DNA of 64,000 nt from Methanomethylovorans sp041447285. GTDB taxonomy: Archaea; Halobacteriota; Methanosarcinia; Methanosarcinales; Methanosarcinaceae. A program made the position numbers and the translations under genes. Positions 44,192-53,936 of this stretch are shown here, piece by piece. The DNA is taken from contig NZ_JBGMEB010000009.1 of assembly GCF_041447285.1 (NCBI RefSeq), positions 1 through 64,000 of the forward strand, written 5' to 3'. The first letter of the stretch is position 1. Each line of letters opens with the position of its first letter. Under the pieces are notes generated by a model, which did no database searches, had not been told where the DNA came from, and saw only the letters and a program-made list of their open reading frames with translations.

Positions 44192-45574
44192 TCAGCCATT
44201 AAGATCAATATCACTGTTAGCGGAATATAACTCTGCAATCATAACTGTTTTACGGGCTACGTCTTCAGCACTTTTTCCAAATAGCCTTATCATAGGCTCT
44301 TTACCAACTCCACCGACATCATATATGATATCAGGTACTTTTTTCAAAGCAGTTGAACAAGAGTTCTCAATTGCAAATGTCACGCCCCAATCCATAGTAC
44401 TGACGTGATCTGGCTCATCAGCTCTATCAAAAGAAGAAATGGAAAGTCCCATATCTCTGCAGATGCGTAGTACTTTTTCCGAGTACCTTAGATTAATAGC
44501 AGCCCTTATAGAAGGATCAAATCGCATAGCTGCAAGAACCATTCTTGCCACATGGTTGCTGCCTCCGAATTCCACATTACCTGCAATATGAGGCACACCC
44601 CTTACACGCACTATCCTTCCGCTGACACCAGCTACATCTGCAACTACACAAGCTTCAGGAATGCCCATGGCAATATTGCAACCTACTTCTGCAATGAGTT
44701 TTCCGAATTCACCACATGAGACCAGAATATTGGCAGCTGAAATAGTATTATGAAGAGTTTCATACCTATGGGCATTTTTAAGGGTCGAACCTATCTGGTT
44801 CACAGGACCCACGCCATGACCTACTTTAACACTGCTGACAATGGACATTTCTACAAAGGATTTGGCAAGCATGGCAGCTTCGACGATAGAATATCCCTTT
44901 GATAAAAATGCGGTTATTGAAGCAGCATAGGTGCATCCTGAACCGTGGGTGCCTCCTTCCAAAAACTTTCCGGGTATTACAGTGAATTTATCTGAAGCAG
45001 ATTCATATACAACATCAGATGCATCCAGATGACCACCTGTGACAATTACAACATCTACACCTGATTCGGCCATTATTTTTGCAGCTTTTTTTGCATCGTC
45101 CACGCTTTTAATATCAATTCCTGAAAGCGTACGAGCTTCATAGATGTTGGGGGTTATGACCTTACTTAAGGGAAGCAATTTCTCTTTAAGTACTCTTATT
45201 GCATCTTTACGTAAAAGATCGCCACCAGCTTCTGCTGCCATCACAGGATCTACCACAAGAGATAGACCATTGGATCTTGCCTCTTTTGACACGATTTCAA
45301 TGATCTCAGCAGAGGAGAGCATACCTGTTTTTGCCCATTTGACATCCATATCAGAACATACCGCATTGATCTGTTCACTGATTATATGAGGAGGCAGATC
45401 GTAGATACTGAGTACACCCTTTGTGTTTTGTGCTGTGACAGAAGTTATAGCACATGTGCCATGTACTCCCAAAGTTGCAAAGGTTTTGATATCTGCTTCA
45501 ATCCCTGCACCGCCGCCGGAGTCAGAACCTGCAATCGTTAGCACCACGGGAGTAATAGACATTATGTTCACCAT
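44192..45574 (-). CDS. thiDN: ThiD-ThiN fusion: HMP(-P) kinase and thiamine phosphate synthase
   Basis: 460 residues. The N-terminal 265 are ThiD (LTIAGSDSGGGAGIEADIKTF, DPVMAAEAGGDLL, EGGTHGSGCTYAASI), which phosphorylates hydroxymethylpyrimidine and its phosphate. The last 180 are ThiN (VAEVGCNIAMGIPEACVV, MVLAAMRFDPSIRAAINLRY, VTFAIENSCSTALKKVPDI), the archaeal thiamine phosphate synthase that replaces ThiE. Together they join the pyrimidine to the thiazole made by Thi4, whose gene is 3 kb away. The fusion is known in archaea. The Met at residue 5 is an equally possible start. Confidence 0.95.
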   Translation of the reverse strand: MVNIMSITPVVLTIAGSDSGGGAGIEADIKTFATLGVHGTCAITSVTAQNTKGVLSIYDLPPHIISEQINAVCSDMDVKWAKTGMLSSAEIIEIVSKEARSNGLSLVVDPVMAAEAGGDLLRKDAIRVLKEKLLPLSKVITPNIYEARTLSGIDIKSVDDAKKAAKIMAESGVDVVIVTGGHLDASDVVYESASDKFTVIPGKFLEGGTHGSGCTYAASITAFLSKGYSIVEAAMLAKSFVEMSIVSSVKVGHGVGPVNQIGSTLKNAHRYETLHNTISAANILVSCGEFGKLIAEVGCNIAMGIPEACVVADVAGVSGRIVRVRGVPHIAGNVEFGGSNHVARMVLAAMRFDPSIRAAINLRYSEKVLRICRDMGLSISSFDRADEPDHVSTMDWGVTFAIENSCSTALKKVPDIIYDVGGVGKEPMIRLFGKSAEDVARKTVMIAELYSANSDIDLNG

Positions 45575-45810
45575 TTGATATATCTTTATGAAAAACTGAA
45601 GAGAAAGAATATAGCAGGAGATATAGACAATATCCTAAATACGTTATGGTCAACAGCTGCTTTACCCTGTCAATCGGATCAACAATATAATACGTTATGT
45701 TCGATAGTTTTATATCTGACTATACACAATGGAGACCAATATAATGCTATCATTCCGTTGATACATATCATTTAGGAATACTTTGATTTATTAAGATGAG
45801 GCGGCTTTAA

Positions 45811-46026
45811 ATGGGAAACAGACCTCTTGATATACTGAACAATGCTTTGAACACACCTGTTATTGTGAGACTGAAAGGCGCCCGCGAGTTCAGAGGAAAT
45901 TTGCAGGGCTACGATGTACATATGAACCTTGTTCTTGAGGAAGCTGAGGAGCTAAGAGAGGGCGAGACCAGAAAACTCGGTACTGTAATAATAAGGGGTG
46001 ACAACGTAGTATACGTATCCCCGTAA
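45811..46026 (+). CDS. LSm (Sm-like) small ribonucleoprotein
   Basis: 71 residues with the Sm1 and Sm2 motifs: VIVRLKGAREFRGNLQGYDVHMNLVLEEAEE and LGTVIIRGDNVVYVSP (quoted in parts of the same short chain). It forms a heptameric RNA-binding ring related to Hfq and probably acts with small RNAs and U-rich ends. It is followed by L37e, the usual archaeal pairing. GAGGCGG lies ten bases before the ATG. Its presence is noteworthy given the small RNA candidates in this window. Confidence 0.95.
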   Translation: MGNRPLDILNNALNTPVIVRLKGAREFRGNLQGYDVHMNLVLEEAEELREGETRKLGTVIIRGDNVVYVSP

Positions 46027-46140
46027 CATATTTAACCTATGATACTGTCTGAGGTTCACCTGATATACGGCAAACTTGCAGATAGTATTTATCACGATAA
46101 TCAAATTGAGAGACGAAAAAGTTCAACAAGGTGAAGATAA

Positions 46141-46311
46141 ATGTCAAAAGGTACTCCCTCAATGGGAAAAAGACAAAAGCGCACACATGTTACATGCAGG
46201 CGCTGCGGTAGCGTATCACTTAACATCCATACAAAGCAGTGTACTGCATGTGGTTTTGGCAGGACACCGCGCATGAGAAGTTACAAATGGGAACGTAAGT
46301 GCAAATTCTAA
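46141..46311 (+). CDS. rpl37e: Ribosomal protein L37e
   Basis: 56 residues, too short for many gene finders. It starts MSKGTPSMGKRQKRTHVTCR and has the zinc-ribbon pairs CRRCG and CTACGFG, ending in MRSYKWERKCKF. AAGGTGA is eight bases before the ATG. It is part of the large ribosomal subunit. Located after the LSm gene as in most Euryarchaeota and 31 bases before purF. Confidence 0.97.
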   Translation: MSKGTPSMGKRQKRTHVTCRRCGSVSLNIHTKQCTACGFGRTPRMRSYKWERKCKF

Positions 46312-46342
46312 AAATAATATTATTTTCTCTTTTGGGGTATAG

Positions 46343-47758
46343 ATGAAAGAGGAATGTGGTGTTGTGGGCGTTGTGATGCAGGACCATGCATCTACAGACA
46401 ACCCCACCGCTCTTCAAATATACTATGCCCTTTATGCCTTGCAACACAGGGGGCAAGAGTCCACTGGAATTACAGTACATGATGGGTTGCATATTAAATC
46501 CATTAAAGGTATGGGACTTGTACCTGAAGTATATGTAAAGAAAGACTTAGTGGAACTAAAGGGCAACGTAGGCGTAGGTCACGTCAGATATTCTACAACC
46601 GGAGATTCAAAAATAGAAAACTGCCAGCCTCTTATAGTCAATTATAAGAGCGGAACCATAGCAATAGCTCATAATGGAAACCTTGCAAACTACAGTTCCT
46701 TGCGGGATGAACTAGAATTAGAAGGCCGAATATTCATCACAAGTTCCGATACTGAAGTAATTGCACATCTTCTTGTAAAAGAACTGTTGCGCCATGACCC
46801 GATTCAGTCAATTTCCAATGTGATAAAAAGGCTTATAGGATCATATTCTCTTGCCATCCTTATTGATGATCAGTTGTATGCAATCCGCGATCCACTTGGT
46901 TTTAAGCCATTATGCATAGGGAAGCTTGATAAAGGATATATTGTTGCCTCAGAAAGCGTTGCAGTAGATACCCTCAATGGAAAGCTAATCAGAGAAGTAG
47001 AACCAGGAGAACTAATAGTTTTCAAAAATGATAACTTTGAGAGCCATCAACTGGTTAAGGAAAAGTATCATGCACATTGTGTGTTTGAATACGTTTACTT
47101 TGCACGACCGGATTCCATAATCAATGGAAAACTGGTATATAATGTTCGTGAGAAGATAGGTCAAGAACTTGCACGCGAACATCCTGCTAAAGCAGATATT
47201 GTTTCACCTGTGCCAGACTCGGGAATTACTTCTGCAATAGGATATTCATACGAGGCAAATATAAAGTATAGCGAAGGACTTATGAAAAACCGATATATCG
47301 GCAGGACATTTATCCTTCCGGGACAGGCAATGCGAGAAACTGCTGTACGTCTCAAGATGAATACCATTTCAGAGAATATAAAGGGCAAAAAGATAGTTCT
47401 TATAGATGACAGCATAGTACGTGGAACTACTTCCAGGCGTATTATTGATATGATGAAGAATGCAGGTGCAAAAGAGATACATGCACGCATTGGCAGCCCG
47501 CCAATAGTTGCCCCTTGTTATTTTGGAATAGACATGGGTACGAGAAGTGAGCTTATAGCAGCCCATAAAACAATAGCAGGTGTTGAAGCTGTAATCAACG
47601 CCGATTCACTGGGATACTTAAGTGTAGAAGGATTAGTCCACGCAATAGGCATCGAGAAGGAGAACCTATGCCTAGCATGTCTGACAAGTGAATATCCGTT
47701 GGACATTCCAGGAGAAAACTGCCCTCGTAAGCAACTGAAACTCGACGAGTTCTCCTAA
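46343..47758 (+). CDS. purF: Amidophosphoribosyltransferase PurF
   Basis: 471 residues. The four-residue leader MKEE is followed by the nucleophile Cys (CGVVGVV), typical of class II glutamine amidotransferases that are matured by cleavage. LQHRGQESTGI, VGHVRYSTTGDS and AIAHNGNLAN belong to that domain. The PRPP loop is VLIDDSIVRGTTSRRI near residue 350. The C-terminal LCLACLTSEYPLDIPGENCP has Cys that match the [4Fe-4S] form of the enzyme. It starts purine synthesis. A T-run (TTTTTTT) follows the stop. Confidence 0.96.
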   Translation: MKEECGVVGVVMQDHASTDNPTALQIYYALYALQHRGQESTGITVHDGLHIKSIKGMGLVPEVYVKKDLVELKGNVGVGHVRYSTTGDSKIENCQPLIVNYKSGTIAIAHNGNLANYSSLRDELELEGRIFITSSDTEVIAHLLVKELLRHDPIQSISNVIKRLIGSYSLAILIDDQLYAIRDPLGFKPLCIGKLDKGYIVASESVAVDTLNGKLIREVEPGELIVFKNDNFESHQLVKEKYHAHCVFEYVYFARPDSIINGKLVYNVREKIGQELAREHPAKADIVSPVPDSGITSAIGYSYEANIKYSEGLMKNRYIGRTFILPGQAMRETAVRLKMNTISENIKGKKIVLIDDSIVRGTTSRRIIDMMKNAGAKEIHARIGSPPIVAPCYFGIDMGTRSELIAAHKTIAGVEAVINADSLGYLSVEGLVHAIGIEKENLCLACLTSEYPLDIPGENCPRKQLKLDEFS

Positions 47759-47908
47759 CTTTTTTTAACGAAGGGGTTTATTTTTATGGCCCCCTATTGC
47801 TGAAGTAGCCAACATCGAGAATACATATTATACAAGATGATAGTACCAATCAAATAAATAGTGCTTTTCAAGGAATTATAACTTGTAAGATATAAAATGT
47901 TTGAAAAA

Positions 47909-47983
47909 TGGGGCCGGGATCGAGAATCGAACTCGAATCGTAGCCTCCACAGGGCCACAGGATAACCGCTACCCCACCCCGGC
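47909..47983 (-). tRNA. tRNA-His (GTG), CCA encoded
   Basis: Read on the minus strand it folds as a full cloverleaf: acceptor GCCGGGG with TCCCGGC, anticodon arm TGGCC-CTGTGGA-GGCTA with anticodon GTG, and T arm with TTCGAGT/TTCGATT. The discriminator is C73 as expected for archaeal tRNA-His, and the CCA end is encoded (47909-47911). The base before G1 is A, so the extra G at -1 that identifies tRNA-His is not encoded and would have to be added after transcription. There is a hairpin in the leader at 47992-48019. Confidence 0.9.
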
Positions 47984-47991
47984 TCGAAGTA

Positions 47992-48019
47992 GGTGTCACG
48001 TGCCCTTAGCACGAGCACC
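47992..48019 (-). promoter_or_regulatory. Leader hairpin of tRNA-His
   Basis: CGTGC at 47999-48003 pairs with GCACG at 48009-48013, with GGTG (47992-47995) and CACC (48016-48019) as a lower stem. It lies 15 bases before the tRNA on the transcript. A very similar hairpin precedes tRNA-Ile at the same distance. Confidence 0.4.
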
Positions 48020-48115
48020 CTATACATGTATCTCTCTTACATAAACTTTTCCTTTCTCAAGTCCTGAGAAAAGGATAAGGATATCCACTTCGAGGCCAAA
48101 GTTTCATACATATTT

Positions 48116-48895
48116 TCAATGTTTCAGGAGACCCTGAGCAATACTAGCAACCTTTTTACCGGATAGCATCATACCCCCGAAAATTGGACCCATCCTGGGA
48201 GATCCTGAAACCGCAGTAGCCGCCATACCTGCTGCTAAAAGGCCAGGATAAACTTCACCCGTAGCATCCACGACCATGCGCTCGCCAACATCAGCCCACA
48301 TTGGTTTTTCTCCAACCACGGACTTTCCTTTGAATTTTGATCCCGGCACTTTGCGCTGCACGGTGCTGCATACTATAGAATCATGACCTGTACCATCAAC
48401 CACAAGCTTTGCACGAACAGCAAGCGGATCCACAGCCAATCTTCCCATTGACACAGGAGCCCAATTTATGACAAGACCACATACCCGGTCATCCTCACGG
48501 ATCATAACATCTTCTACCTCCACAAGATTGAATATCTGAGCACCGGCATCAATAGCCCCTGAGATCAATTTCCCCACAGCTTCGATGGAATTTGCAGTAT
48601 AGTATCCTTCCTTATATTCCTTATAATGGATACCGAAATCTTCCAGGATACTCCTCGCTTCTTCCTGCACCACGATCCGTGGAAACATCATGCCTCCCCC
48701 CCACATTCCACCCCCAATAGATAATTTCTTCTCAAATATCACCGTTTTTATTCCATTCTGAGCAAGATATCTGGCAGCCACCAGATTTGCTGGACCCCCT
48801 CCTACCAGTGCTACATCCACATCAGTGTATTCCAAAAATACCTTGAAATATTCCTCAACTATTGCCCTTGTGATAGTTACTTCATCGAGTTGAAT
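48116..48895 (-). CDS. thi4: Thiazole synthase Thi4 (archaeal type)
   Basis: About 259 residues. The FAD-binding start VDVALVGGGPANLVAARYLA, GGGMMFPRIVVQEEAR, VVDGTGHDSIV and the C-terminal GPIFGGMMLSGKKVA identify Thi4, which makes the thiazole of thiamine from NAD and glycine with sulfide. The homologous N-terminus LDEVTITRAIVEEYFKVFLE lies before any ATG, GTG or early TTG: in that frame the only good candidate is ATT at 48893-48895, seven bases after a clear GGAGG, with a stop TAA a little further upstream. The first conventional start, a TTG at 48835, would remove 20 conserved residues. Confidence 0.9.
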   Translation of the reverse strand: MQLDEVTITRAIVEEYFKVFLEYTDVDVALVGGGPANLVAARYLAQNGIKTVIFEKKLSIGGGMWGGGMMFPRIVVQEEARSILEDFGIHYKEYKEGYYTANSIEAVGKLISGAIDAGAQIFNLVEVEDVMIREDDRVCGLVINWAPVSMGRLAVDPLAVRAKLVVDGTGHDSIVCSTVQRKVPGSKFKGKSVVGEKPMWADVGERMVVDATGEVYPGLLAAGMAATAVSGSPRMGPIFGGMMLSGKKVASIAQGLLKH

Positions 48896-48966
48896 AAATA
48901 TGCCTCCTATAAGAGTTTAGACTCTGATAGGAAGTATTTGCCTTAAACCTGTTGTTGAAATACATT

Positions 48967-51147
48967 TCAGGCTTTTTTCAACATGATCCAGAATCTGCTA
49001 CCCTTACCATCGGGATTATTCTCGACACCCACGTCCCCTTTATGCAATTCAGCTATTCTTTTAACAATAGCAAGACCAAGACCCGTACCCTTTACACCTT
49101 TCTTTGTAACTCTCTTGAACCTGTCAAAAACATAAGGTTTATCAGCATCTGCAATACCTTCACCTTGATCGCTGACAGCTACTTTCCACATACCAGAATC
49201 ATCAAATATGTCAATGAATATGGATGTGTTCTCAGAACTGTACTTCACTGCATTGGTAAGAAAATTAGCGAATACCTCTTCAACGATGTGATTGACAGAG
49301 GAATTATGAGCGCCAGAGAAACGCATAATAACTTCCATTTTCTTAGATTCAAACATAGGCCGCAAGCTTTCAGTTACATTGCACAGGAGATCACCCAGAT
49401 CCATAACGGAAAATTCAAGCTCTTCCTGAGACTCAAGTTTAGCGAATTTAGCTGCAGTATCGATCATATCAATGAGTTTGTCATCACTTTTCTGTATCCT
49501 TTCAAGCATTGTCTTTTTGCGCTCATTGTTTTCAATTTCGAGCAGTAGTTCTGTATATCCTTTAATAGCTCCTGCCGGATTTAACAGATCATGGCGTAAT
49601 ATATCCGTAAATAGCTCTTTCATTTCATTTGATCGCTGTAATTTATCCGCATATTGCTTGAGGTGATCTTCTGAGAGTTTGCGCTCAGTAATATCCATAG
49701 CGGTCCCTGTTAGTCTCGAGACTTTGCCTTCTCCATCAAACTCTGTAGCCTTCCCCCTTACAAGAAGCCATTTTGACTCATTATTTCTGGTATTAATCCT
49801 GAATTCTTCCTCAAAGAATGGTGATTGCTGCTTGATACTTCTGAAAACAGAAATTACTTCATCCCTCTCCTGCTCGTGGATCATTTTAACAATCGCTTTG
49901 AAATTAGGAGGAAGGTTAGCAGCGTGATAACCTAGCATTTCAGCCCAGCGTGCATTAAAAACAAGCTCATCAGTAGCTACATCCCAGTCCCACATACCCA
50001 GATCAGCACCATTCAGAGCAAGTTCCACCCTGTCCCTGATCTTTTGTAGCAGCATTTCCCTTTCTTTGCGCTCAACAATGTTCCTGGCAACTGCAAGAAC
50101 ATATTCACTTTCATCATGTGCTATAAAAGTAACATTTATTTCTACGGGAGTCTTTGTTCCATCTTTTGCCTTAAAACTGGAATCGACATCAAGATAACTG
50201 CTTCCACATGTTTCAAAGAAAGCTCCACTCCAGAAGTTACCTACTATATCCATTAGAGATTCAGATTCCATGGAAATAAACTCAGATTTTGAATACCCTG
50301 TGTGAGCACAAAGAGTCTCATTAACATCTATTACCTTAGAAGTATTTCGATCTATAACGATAATGTAATCATTTGATCTGTTAATAAGATTCTTAAATAA
50401 TGAAATTTCATCTAGGAATTTTTTCTGCACTATTGCCAATCTCAATATCTCTGACAAAAAAATGAGATCATAAGGTTCTTTCTCTAATGAAACGATCTTT
50501 TGAGAATCCTCAATGAATATAAAACCAAAAACATCACTCTTATCAAGAAGTGGCATCACAACAAATGAGTTATTTACCTGTGTTTGCAACAATTTTATAT
50601 CAGGAGTTTCTTCCTTAACAGACTCGATATCGTGAACATAAATAGATTTTTTATTTTTAATGTTGCTAAATATCCATGGAAACATCTTCATATTGGAATT
50701 GTGGAATACGTCTTTTCCCCCATCTGCTCCGCTTTTTGCCCAGAAGAATTTTCTTTTAACTACCTTGGGGGTGACTTGAACTTCATAGACTGAACACCTT
50801 GTACAATCAGTTAATTCACCAATTAGGCGCAATATATCAAAAATACCCTCATCAGTCCCAGAGAGAGGTGAGAGAAGAGAAGTAATCTCTGGAAGCTCAT
50901 ATCTGGAACTACAAGAGGAAATACCTGGAGCGAGAGAAGCTGGAGACTCAGAAATAGTAGAATCTGCAATTTTGGATATATTAAAGGAATGATTGACTGA
51001 AATATAGATTACAAAAATACAAACGCAGAATATTAAGATCAATTGGATTTTGAGTGTTGCATTGACATTTATCCCTGAATAGGGTAGCATTGCAGATAAC
51101 ATAAACACTAAAACCATTATATAAAATTCCTTTGACCATGTAGTCAT
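48967..51147 (-). CDS. Membrane-bound PAS sensor histidine kinase
   Basis: 726 residues. Two membrane segments lie at about 8-25 and 31-50. A GAF-like domain (about 90-245), two PAS domains (about 258-370 and 375-495; DWDVATDELVFNARWAEMLG in the second) and the kinase core follow: H box LRHDLLNPAGAIKGYTELL near 525, N box FANFLTNAVKYSS, then VSDQGEGIADADK and VKGTGLGLAIVKRIAELHKG. No receiver domain is fused and no response regulator is adjacent; its partner could be the receiver protein at 34554-35411 or one outside the window. Signal unknown. Confidence 0.92.
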   Translation of the reverse strand: MTTWSKEFYIMVLVFMLSAMLPYSGINVNATLKIQLILIFCVCIFVIYISVNHSFNISKIADSTISESPASLAPGISSCSSRYELPEITSLLSPLSGTDEGIFDILRLIGELTDCTRCSVYEVQVTPKVVKRKFFWAKSGADGGKDVFHNSNMKMFPWIFSNIKNKKSIYVHDIESVKEETPDIKLLQTQVNNSFVVMPLLDKSDVFGFIFIEDSQKIVSLEKEPYDLIFLSEILRLAIVQKKFLDEISLFKNLINRSNDYIIVIDRNTSKVIDVNETLCAHTGYSKSEFISMESESLMDIVGNFWSGAFFETCGSSYLDVDSSFKAKDGTKTPVEINVTFIAHDESEYVLAVARNIVERKEREMLLQKIRDRVELALNGADLGMWDWDVATDELVFNARWAEMLGYHAANLPPNFKAIVKMIHEQERDEVISVFRSIKQQSPFFEEEFRINTRNNESKWLLVRGKATEFDGEGKVSRLTGTAMDITERKLSEDHLKQYADKLQRSNEMKELFTDILRHDLLNPAGAIKGYTELLLEIENNERKKTMLERIQKSDDKLIDMIDTAAKFAKLESQEELEFSVMDLGDLLCNVTESLRPMFESKKMEVIMRFSGAHNSSVNHIVEEVFANFLTNAVKYSSENTSIFIDIFDDSGMWKVAVSDQGEGIADADKPYVFDRFKRVTKKGVKGTGLGLAIVKRIAELHKGDVGVENNPDGKGSRFWIMLKKA

Positions 51148-51347
51148 TCGTTTTCAGAGCTCCTTGAGACAAGAATCGACTAAAATTCCAGACATATATT
51201 ATATTAATAAGAAATATATTATTTTTGCTCCTTTAAACAAATATGTTAAGATAAAAAAGACCGATCAAAATAAGGGTAAGTTTAATATCTCTAAGTATCT
51301 TTATGTGCAACTAGAAAACGAATAGAGTTGAGAGCATAGTTAGATCA

Positions 51348-52451
51348 GTGCAGCGCACAAGCCATAAAAACAATAGAGAAGATGGATTCGAACCGGTAGA
51401 ATCAACTGCAGAGCTTCTAGTCTTGGAACCAATAGGATACCCTTTAAGCAGTATATTGGACGATTATCCGGAAATAGAGGATGCCAGAGTTTTTGAGTTT
51501 TATGCGAGAGAACAATGGAACGGACATATTGCACGCAAAGGAGAATATCTATTCGACAAGAGGATGTATCCTGATTTTGCGTACAAAATCAAAGAAGTAG
51601 AGCCTCCAGAATCAGTAATAGGTATGGAAACTTCAATCGTTGTCCACGAAGACAATGCTACCACGCCTTCAGTAGAATTCCACAGTAACGTTAGTTTTGA
51701 AGATATTATCGGACAAAATAATGCCAAACAGAAGTGCAAATTGATCGAGAAGTATCTGGAACAACCGGAAAAGTTCGGCAAGTGGGCACCACGCAATGTG
51801 TTATTCTTCGGACCTTCCGGCACTGGCAAAACAATGCTTGCAAAAGCTCTTGCCAATAAGGCAAATGTACCCATAATTCCCGTAAAAGCTACACAAATGA
51901 TAGGAGAATATGTGGGAGAGGGCTCAAGACAGATACATCAGCTATATGACAGAGCTGAAGATATGGCTCCTTGTATTATATTTATAGATGAACTGGATGC
52001 TATTGCCTTGGATAGGCGCCACCAAGAACTGCGAGGAGATGTTGTAGAGATAGTGAACGCATTACTTACTGAGATGGACGGGATAGTAGAAAGAGAAGGT
52101 ATCTGCACCATTGGAGCTACTAATCGTACTAACGCTCTTGATCCCGCAGTAAGAAGCAGATTTGAAGAAGAAATAGAGTTTGTATTACCTGATGAGGCAG
52201 AGAGAATCAAGATACTTGAAACAAACATATCCACATTCCCATTACCAGTAACAGGATTGGATGTAAAGAAAATCGCTGCAATGTCAAAAGGATTCTCCGG
52301 AAGAGATCTTGTAGAGAAGGTTCTGAAAACTGCTTTACATCAGGCGATAATAGAAGACTCGGAAGAAGTAACAGGAAAGTATTTTGAGGAATCTGTTGGG
52401 AAATTGCTCCAAAAGAATGGCAATACAATGGATAGCCGGATGTATTCCTGA
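51348..52451 (+). CDS. AAA family ATPase
   Basis: 367 residues. About 115 unrecognised N-terminal residues precede one AAA module: SFEDIIGQNNAKQKCKLIEKY, Walker A FFGPSGTGKTMLAKAL near 160, Walker B IIFIDELDAIALDRR, sensor-1 GATNRTNALDPAVRSRFE with the arginine fingers. The C-terminal helical part (SKGFSGRDLVEKVLKTAL) is that of Cdc48/proteasome-type ATPases. It may unfold proteins or remodel a complex. The start is GTG at 51348 with no clear ribosome site. Confidence 0.88.
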   Translation: MQRTSHKNNREDGFEPVESTAELLVLEPIGYPLSSILDDYPEIEDARVFEFYAREQWNGHIARKGEYLFDKRMYPDFAYKIKEVEPPESVIGMETSIVVHEDNATTPSVEFHSNVSFEDIIGQNNAKQKCKLIEKYLEQPEKFGKWAPRNVLFFGPSGTGKTMLAKALANKANVPIIPVKATQMIGEYVGEGSRQIHQLYDRAEDMAPCIIFIDELDAIALDRRHQELRGDVVEIVNALLTEMDGIVEREGICTIGATNRTNALDPAVRSRFEEEIEFVLPDEAERIKILETNISTFPLPVTGLDVKKIAAMSKGFSGRDLVEKVLKTALHQAIIEDSEEVTGKYFEESVGKLLQKNGNTMDSRMYS

Positions 52452-52492
52452 GAGATACCACTTTTTTATTAAACTCTAATTTGAGTGATCAT

Positions 52493-52759
52493 ATGGAAGA
52501 TATCAGCGAATCAGACAGATTTGAATGTAAGATAATAAATGTAATAAACAAAGGTGACTGGTATGGTGTCACCGTAGAGGAGATTGAATCCGGAGGTAGA
52601 GTATATTTTGGGAGGACAAAACCGGAATTATTCAACTACCAACCAGGAGATGTCCTATATATCGGAGTGAAAGCGCTAATCATACCCCTAGAAGACAGGA
52701 CAATGGAAGTTTCCCTTTACGACAAGAATGATAATAGACTTGATTGGACAATAATCTAA
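52493..52759 (+). CDS. Small hypothetical protein after the AAA ATPase
   Basis: 88 residues, probably beta-rich (KIINVINKGDWYGVTVEEIE, GRVYFGRTKPELFNYQPGD, VLYIGVKALIIPLEDR), perhaps a small barrel. The ATG at 52493 is used; a TTG at 52481 is also possible. It is 41 bases after the AAA ATPase gene in the same direction and may be its partner. No family recognised. Confidence 0.7.
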   Translation: MEDISESDRFECKIINVINKGDWYGVTVEEIESGGRVYFGRTKPELFNYQPGDVLYIGVKALIIPLEDRTMEVSLYDKNDNRLDWTII

Positions 52760-52768
52760 CCTTCACCA

Positions 52769-53683
52769 TTATTTTTTCAGAGGAATATCCATCTCCATTA
52801 AATCCTCTGCGATTATAACATTTTCAAATATAGACTGAGCTTCTCTTAGAAGAGGAGAAACATCGTCTGTGTATCTGGAGCTAATATGAGTTAGTACCAA
52901 ATGGTCGACTCCTGCTTCTTTTGCAAGAGTGGCTGCTTCAAATGCGGTAGAGTGCTTTGATTCTTTTGCCCATTCTTCCTGATCGCTGGCAAGTGTACTG
53001 TCATGTATCAGAACATCTGCACCCATACTGACCTTAAGAATAGAATCACATGGTCTGGTGTCACCAGTGTAAACAATTTTTCGACCTGGCCTTATTCGCC
53101 CAACAACATCTTCAGAACGTATCATTCTTCCGTTGACCTCAACATCCATGCCACTGTGAAGCCTTGAAAATAGCGGACCCGGGGGTACTCCCAGGGAGAT
53201 GGCTTTTTCACGATTAAATCTGCCCCTAAGAGAGTCTTCCAGCAGTGCATAACCAAGGCTTGGAACACTGTGATCTGTTTCAATTGCCTGGATACAATAA
53301 CCATCCCTAACAACAACATCTCCGGGAACTAACTCTATGGCTTCCAGTTCGAAGCGAAGTTTGTAATAACCAAGTTCAGAGAAGATTTTAACGAATTCCT
53401 TCACCCTTTGTGGACCGTATATGCGCAATGGTTCTGCTCTTCCTAAAAAAGACATTGTTTGTATAAGTCCCGGAATACCAAGCATGTGATCGGCATGGAA
53501 ATGAGTTATGAAAATGGAAGTAAGAGCTTTCATTCCAGTTTTAGCACGCATCATCTGCTGTTGAGTACCCTCTCCGCAATCAAAAAGTAAAAGCTCACCT
53601 TCCCTGTTGATCATTATTGCAGATGGATTTCGATTACGTGTTGGCAGAGAACCACCGGTGCCAAGAAATAATATGCGGAGCAT
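52769..53683 (-). CDS. rnz: Ribonuclease Z
   Basis: 304 residues of the metallo-beta-lactamase fold: FLGTGGSLPTRNRNPSA at the start, FDCGEGTQQQMM, the zinc motif THFHADHMLGIPGL near residue 60, YTGDTRPCDSI and LVLTHISSRY. RNase Z cuts the 3' trailer of pre-tRNA; of the three tRNA genes here two lack an encoded CCA, which fits. Normal length for the single-domain archaeal form. Confidence 0.96.
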   Translation of the reverse strand: MLRILFLGTGGSLPTRNRNPSAIMINREGELLLFDCGEGTQQQMMRAKTGMKALTSIFITHFHADHMLGIPGLIQTMSFLGRAEPLRIYGPQRVKEFVKIFSELGYYKLRFELEAIELVPGDVVVRDGYCIQAIETDHSVPSLGYALLEDSLRGRFNREKAISLGVPPGPLFSRLHSGMDVEVNGRMIRSEDVVGRIRPGRKIVYTGDTRPCDSILKVSMGADVLIHDSTLASDQEEWAKESKHSTAFEAATLAKEAGVDHLVLTHISSRYTDDVSPLLREAQSIFENVIIAEDLMEMDIPLKK

Positions 53684-53936
53684 AAAGGGAAATAGTAGAG
53701 GAAATATTTATTGATTGCCGACTAAAGCTTGGATAAAGGAGAAAAAGGGATATTTGAACATACAGCACATTTTCTTCTTTCCATGCTGCCAGCTGAAAAT
53801 AGGCATGACATTTAAGTACCACTCGAAAACTTCTTATACAATCCTTCAAGTAAAGGTAAGTCCATAACTAATTAAGTTGAAAAACTCACTTTAACAGAGA
53901 TCATCCGACTTATATACGTATTCAAGAGGACATATT

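Noticed and set aside
45630..45705. AATACGTTATG repeated twice about 54 bases apart between thiDN and the LSm gene
   Set aside because: Only an 11-base match in AT-rich sequence, with no link to a start site; too weak to call an operator.
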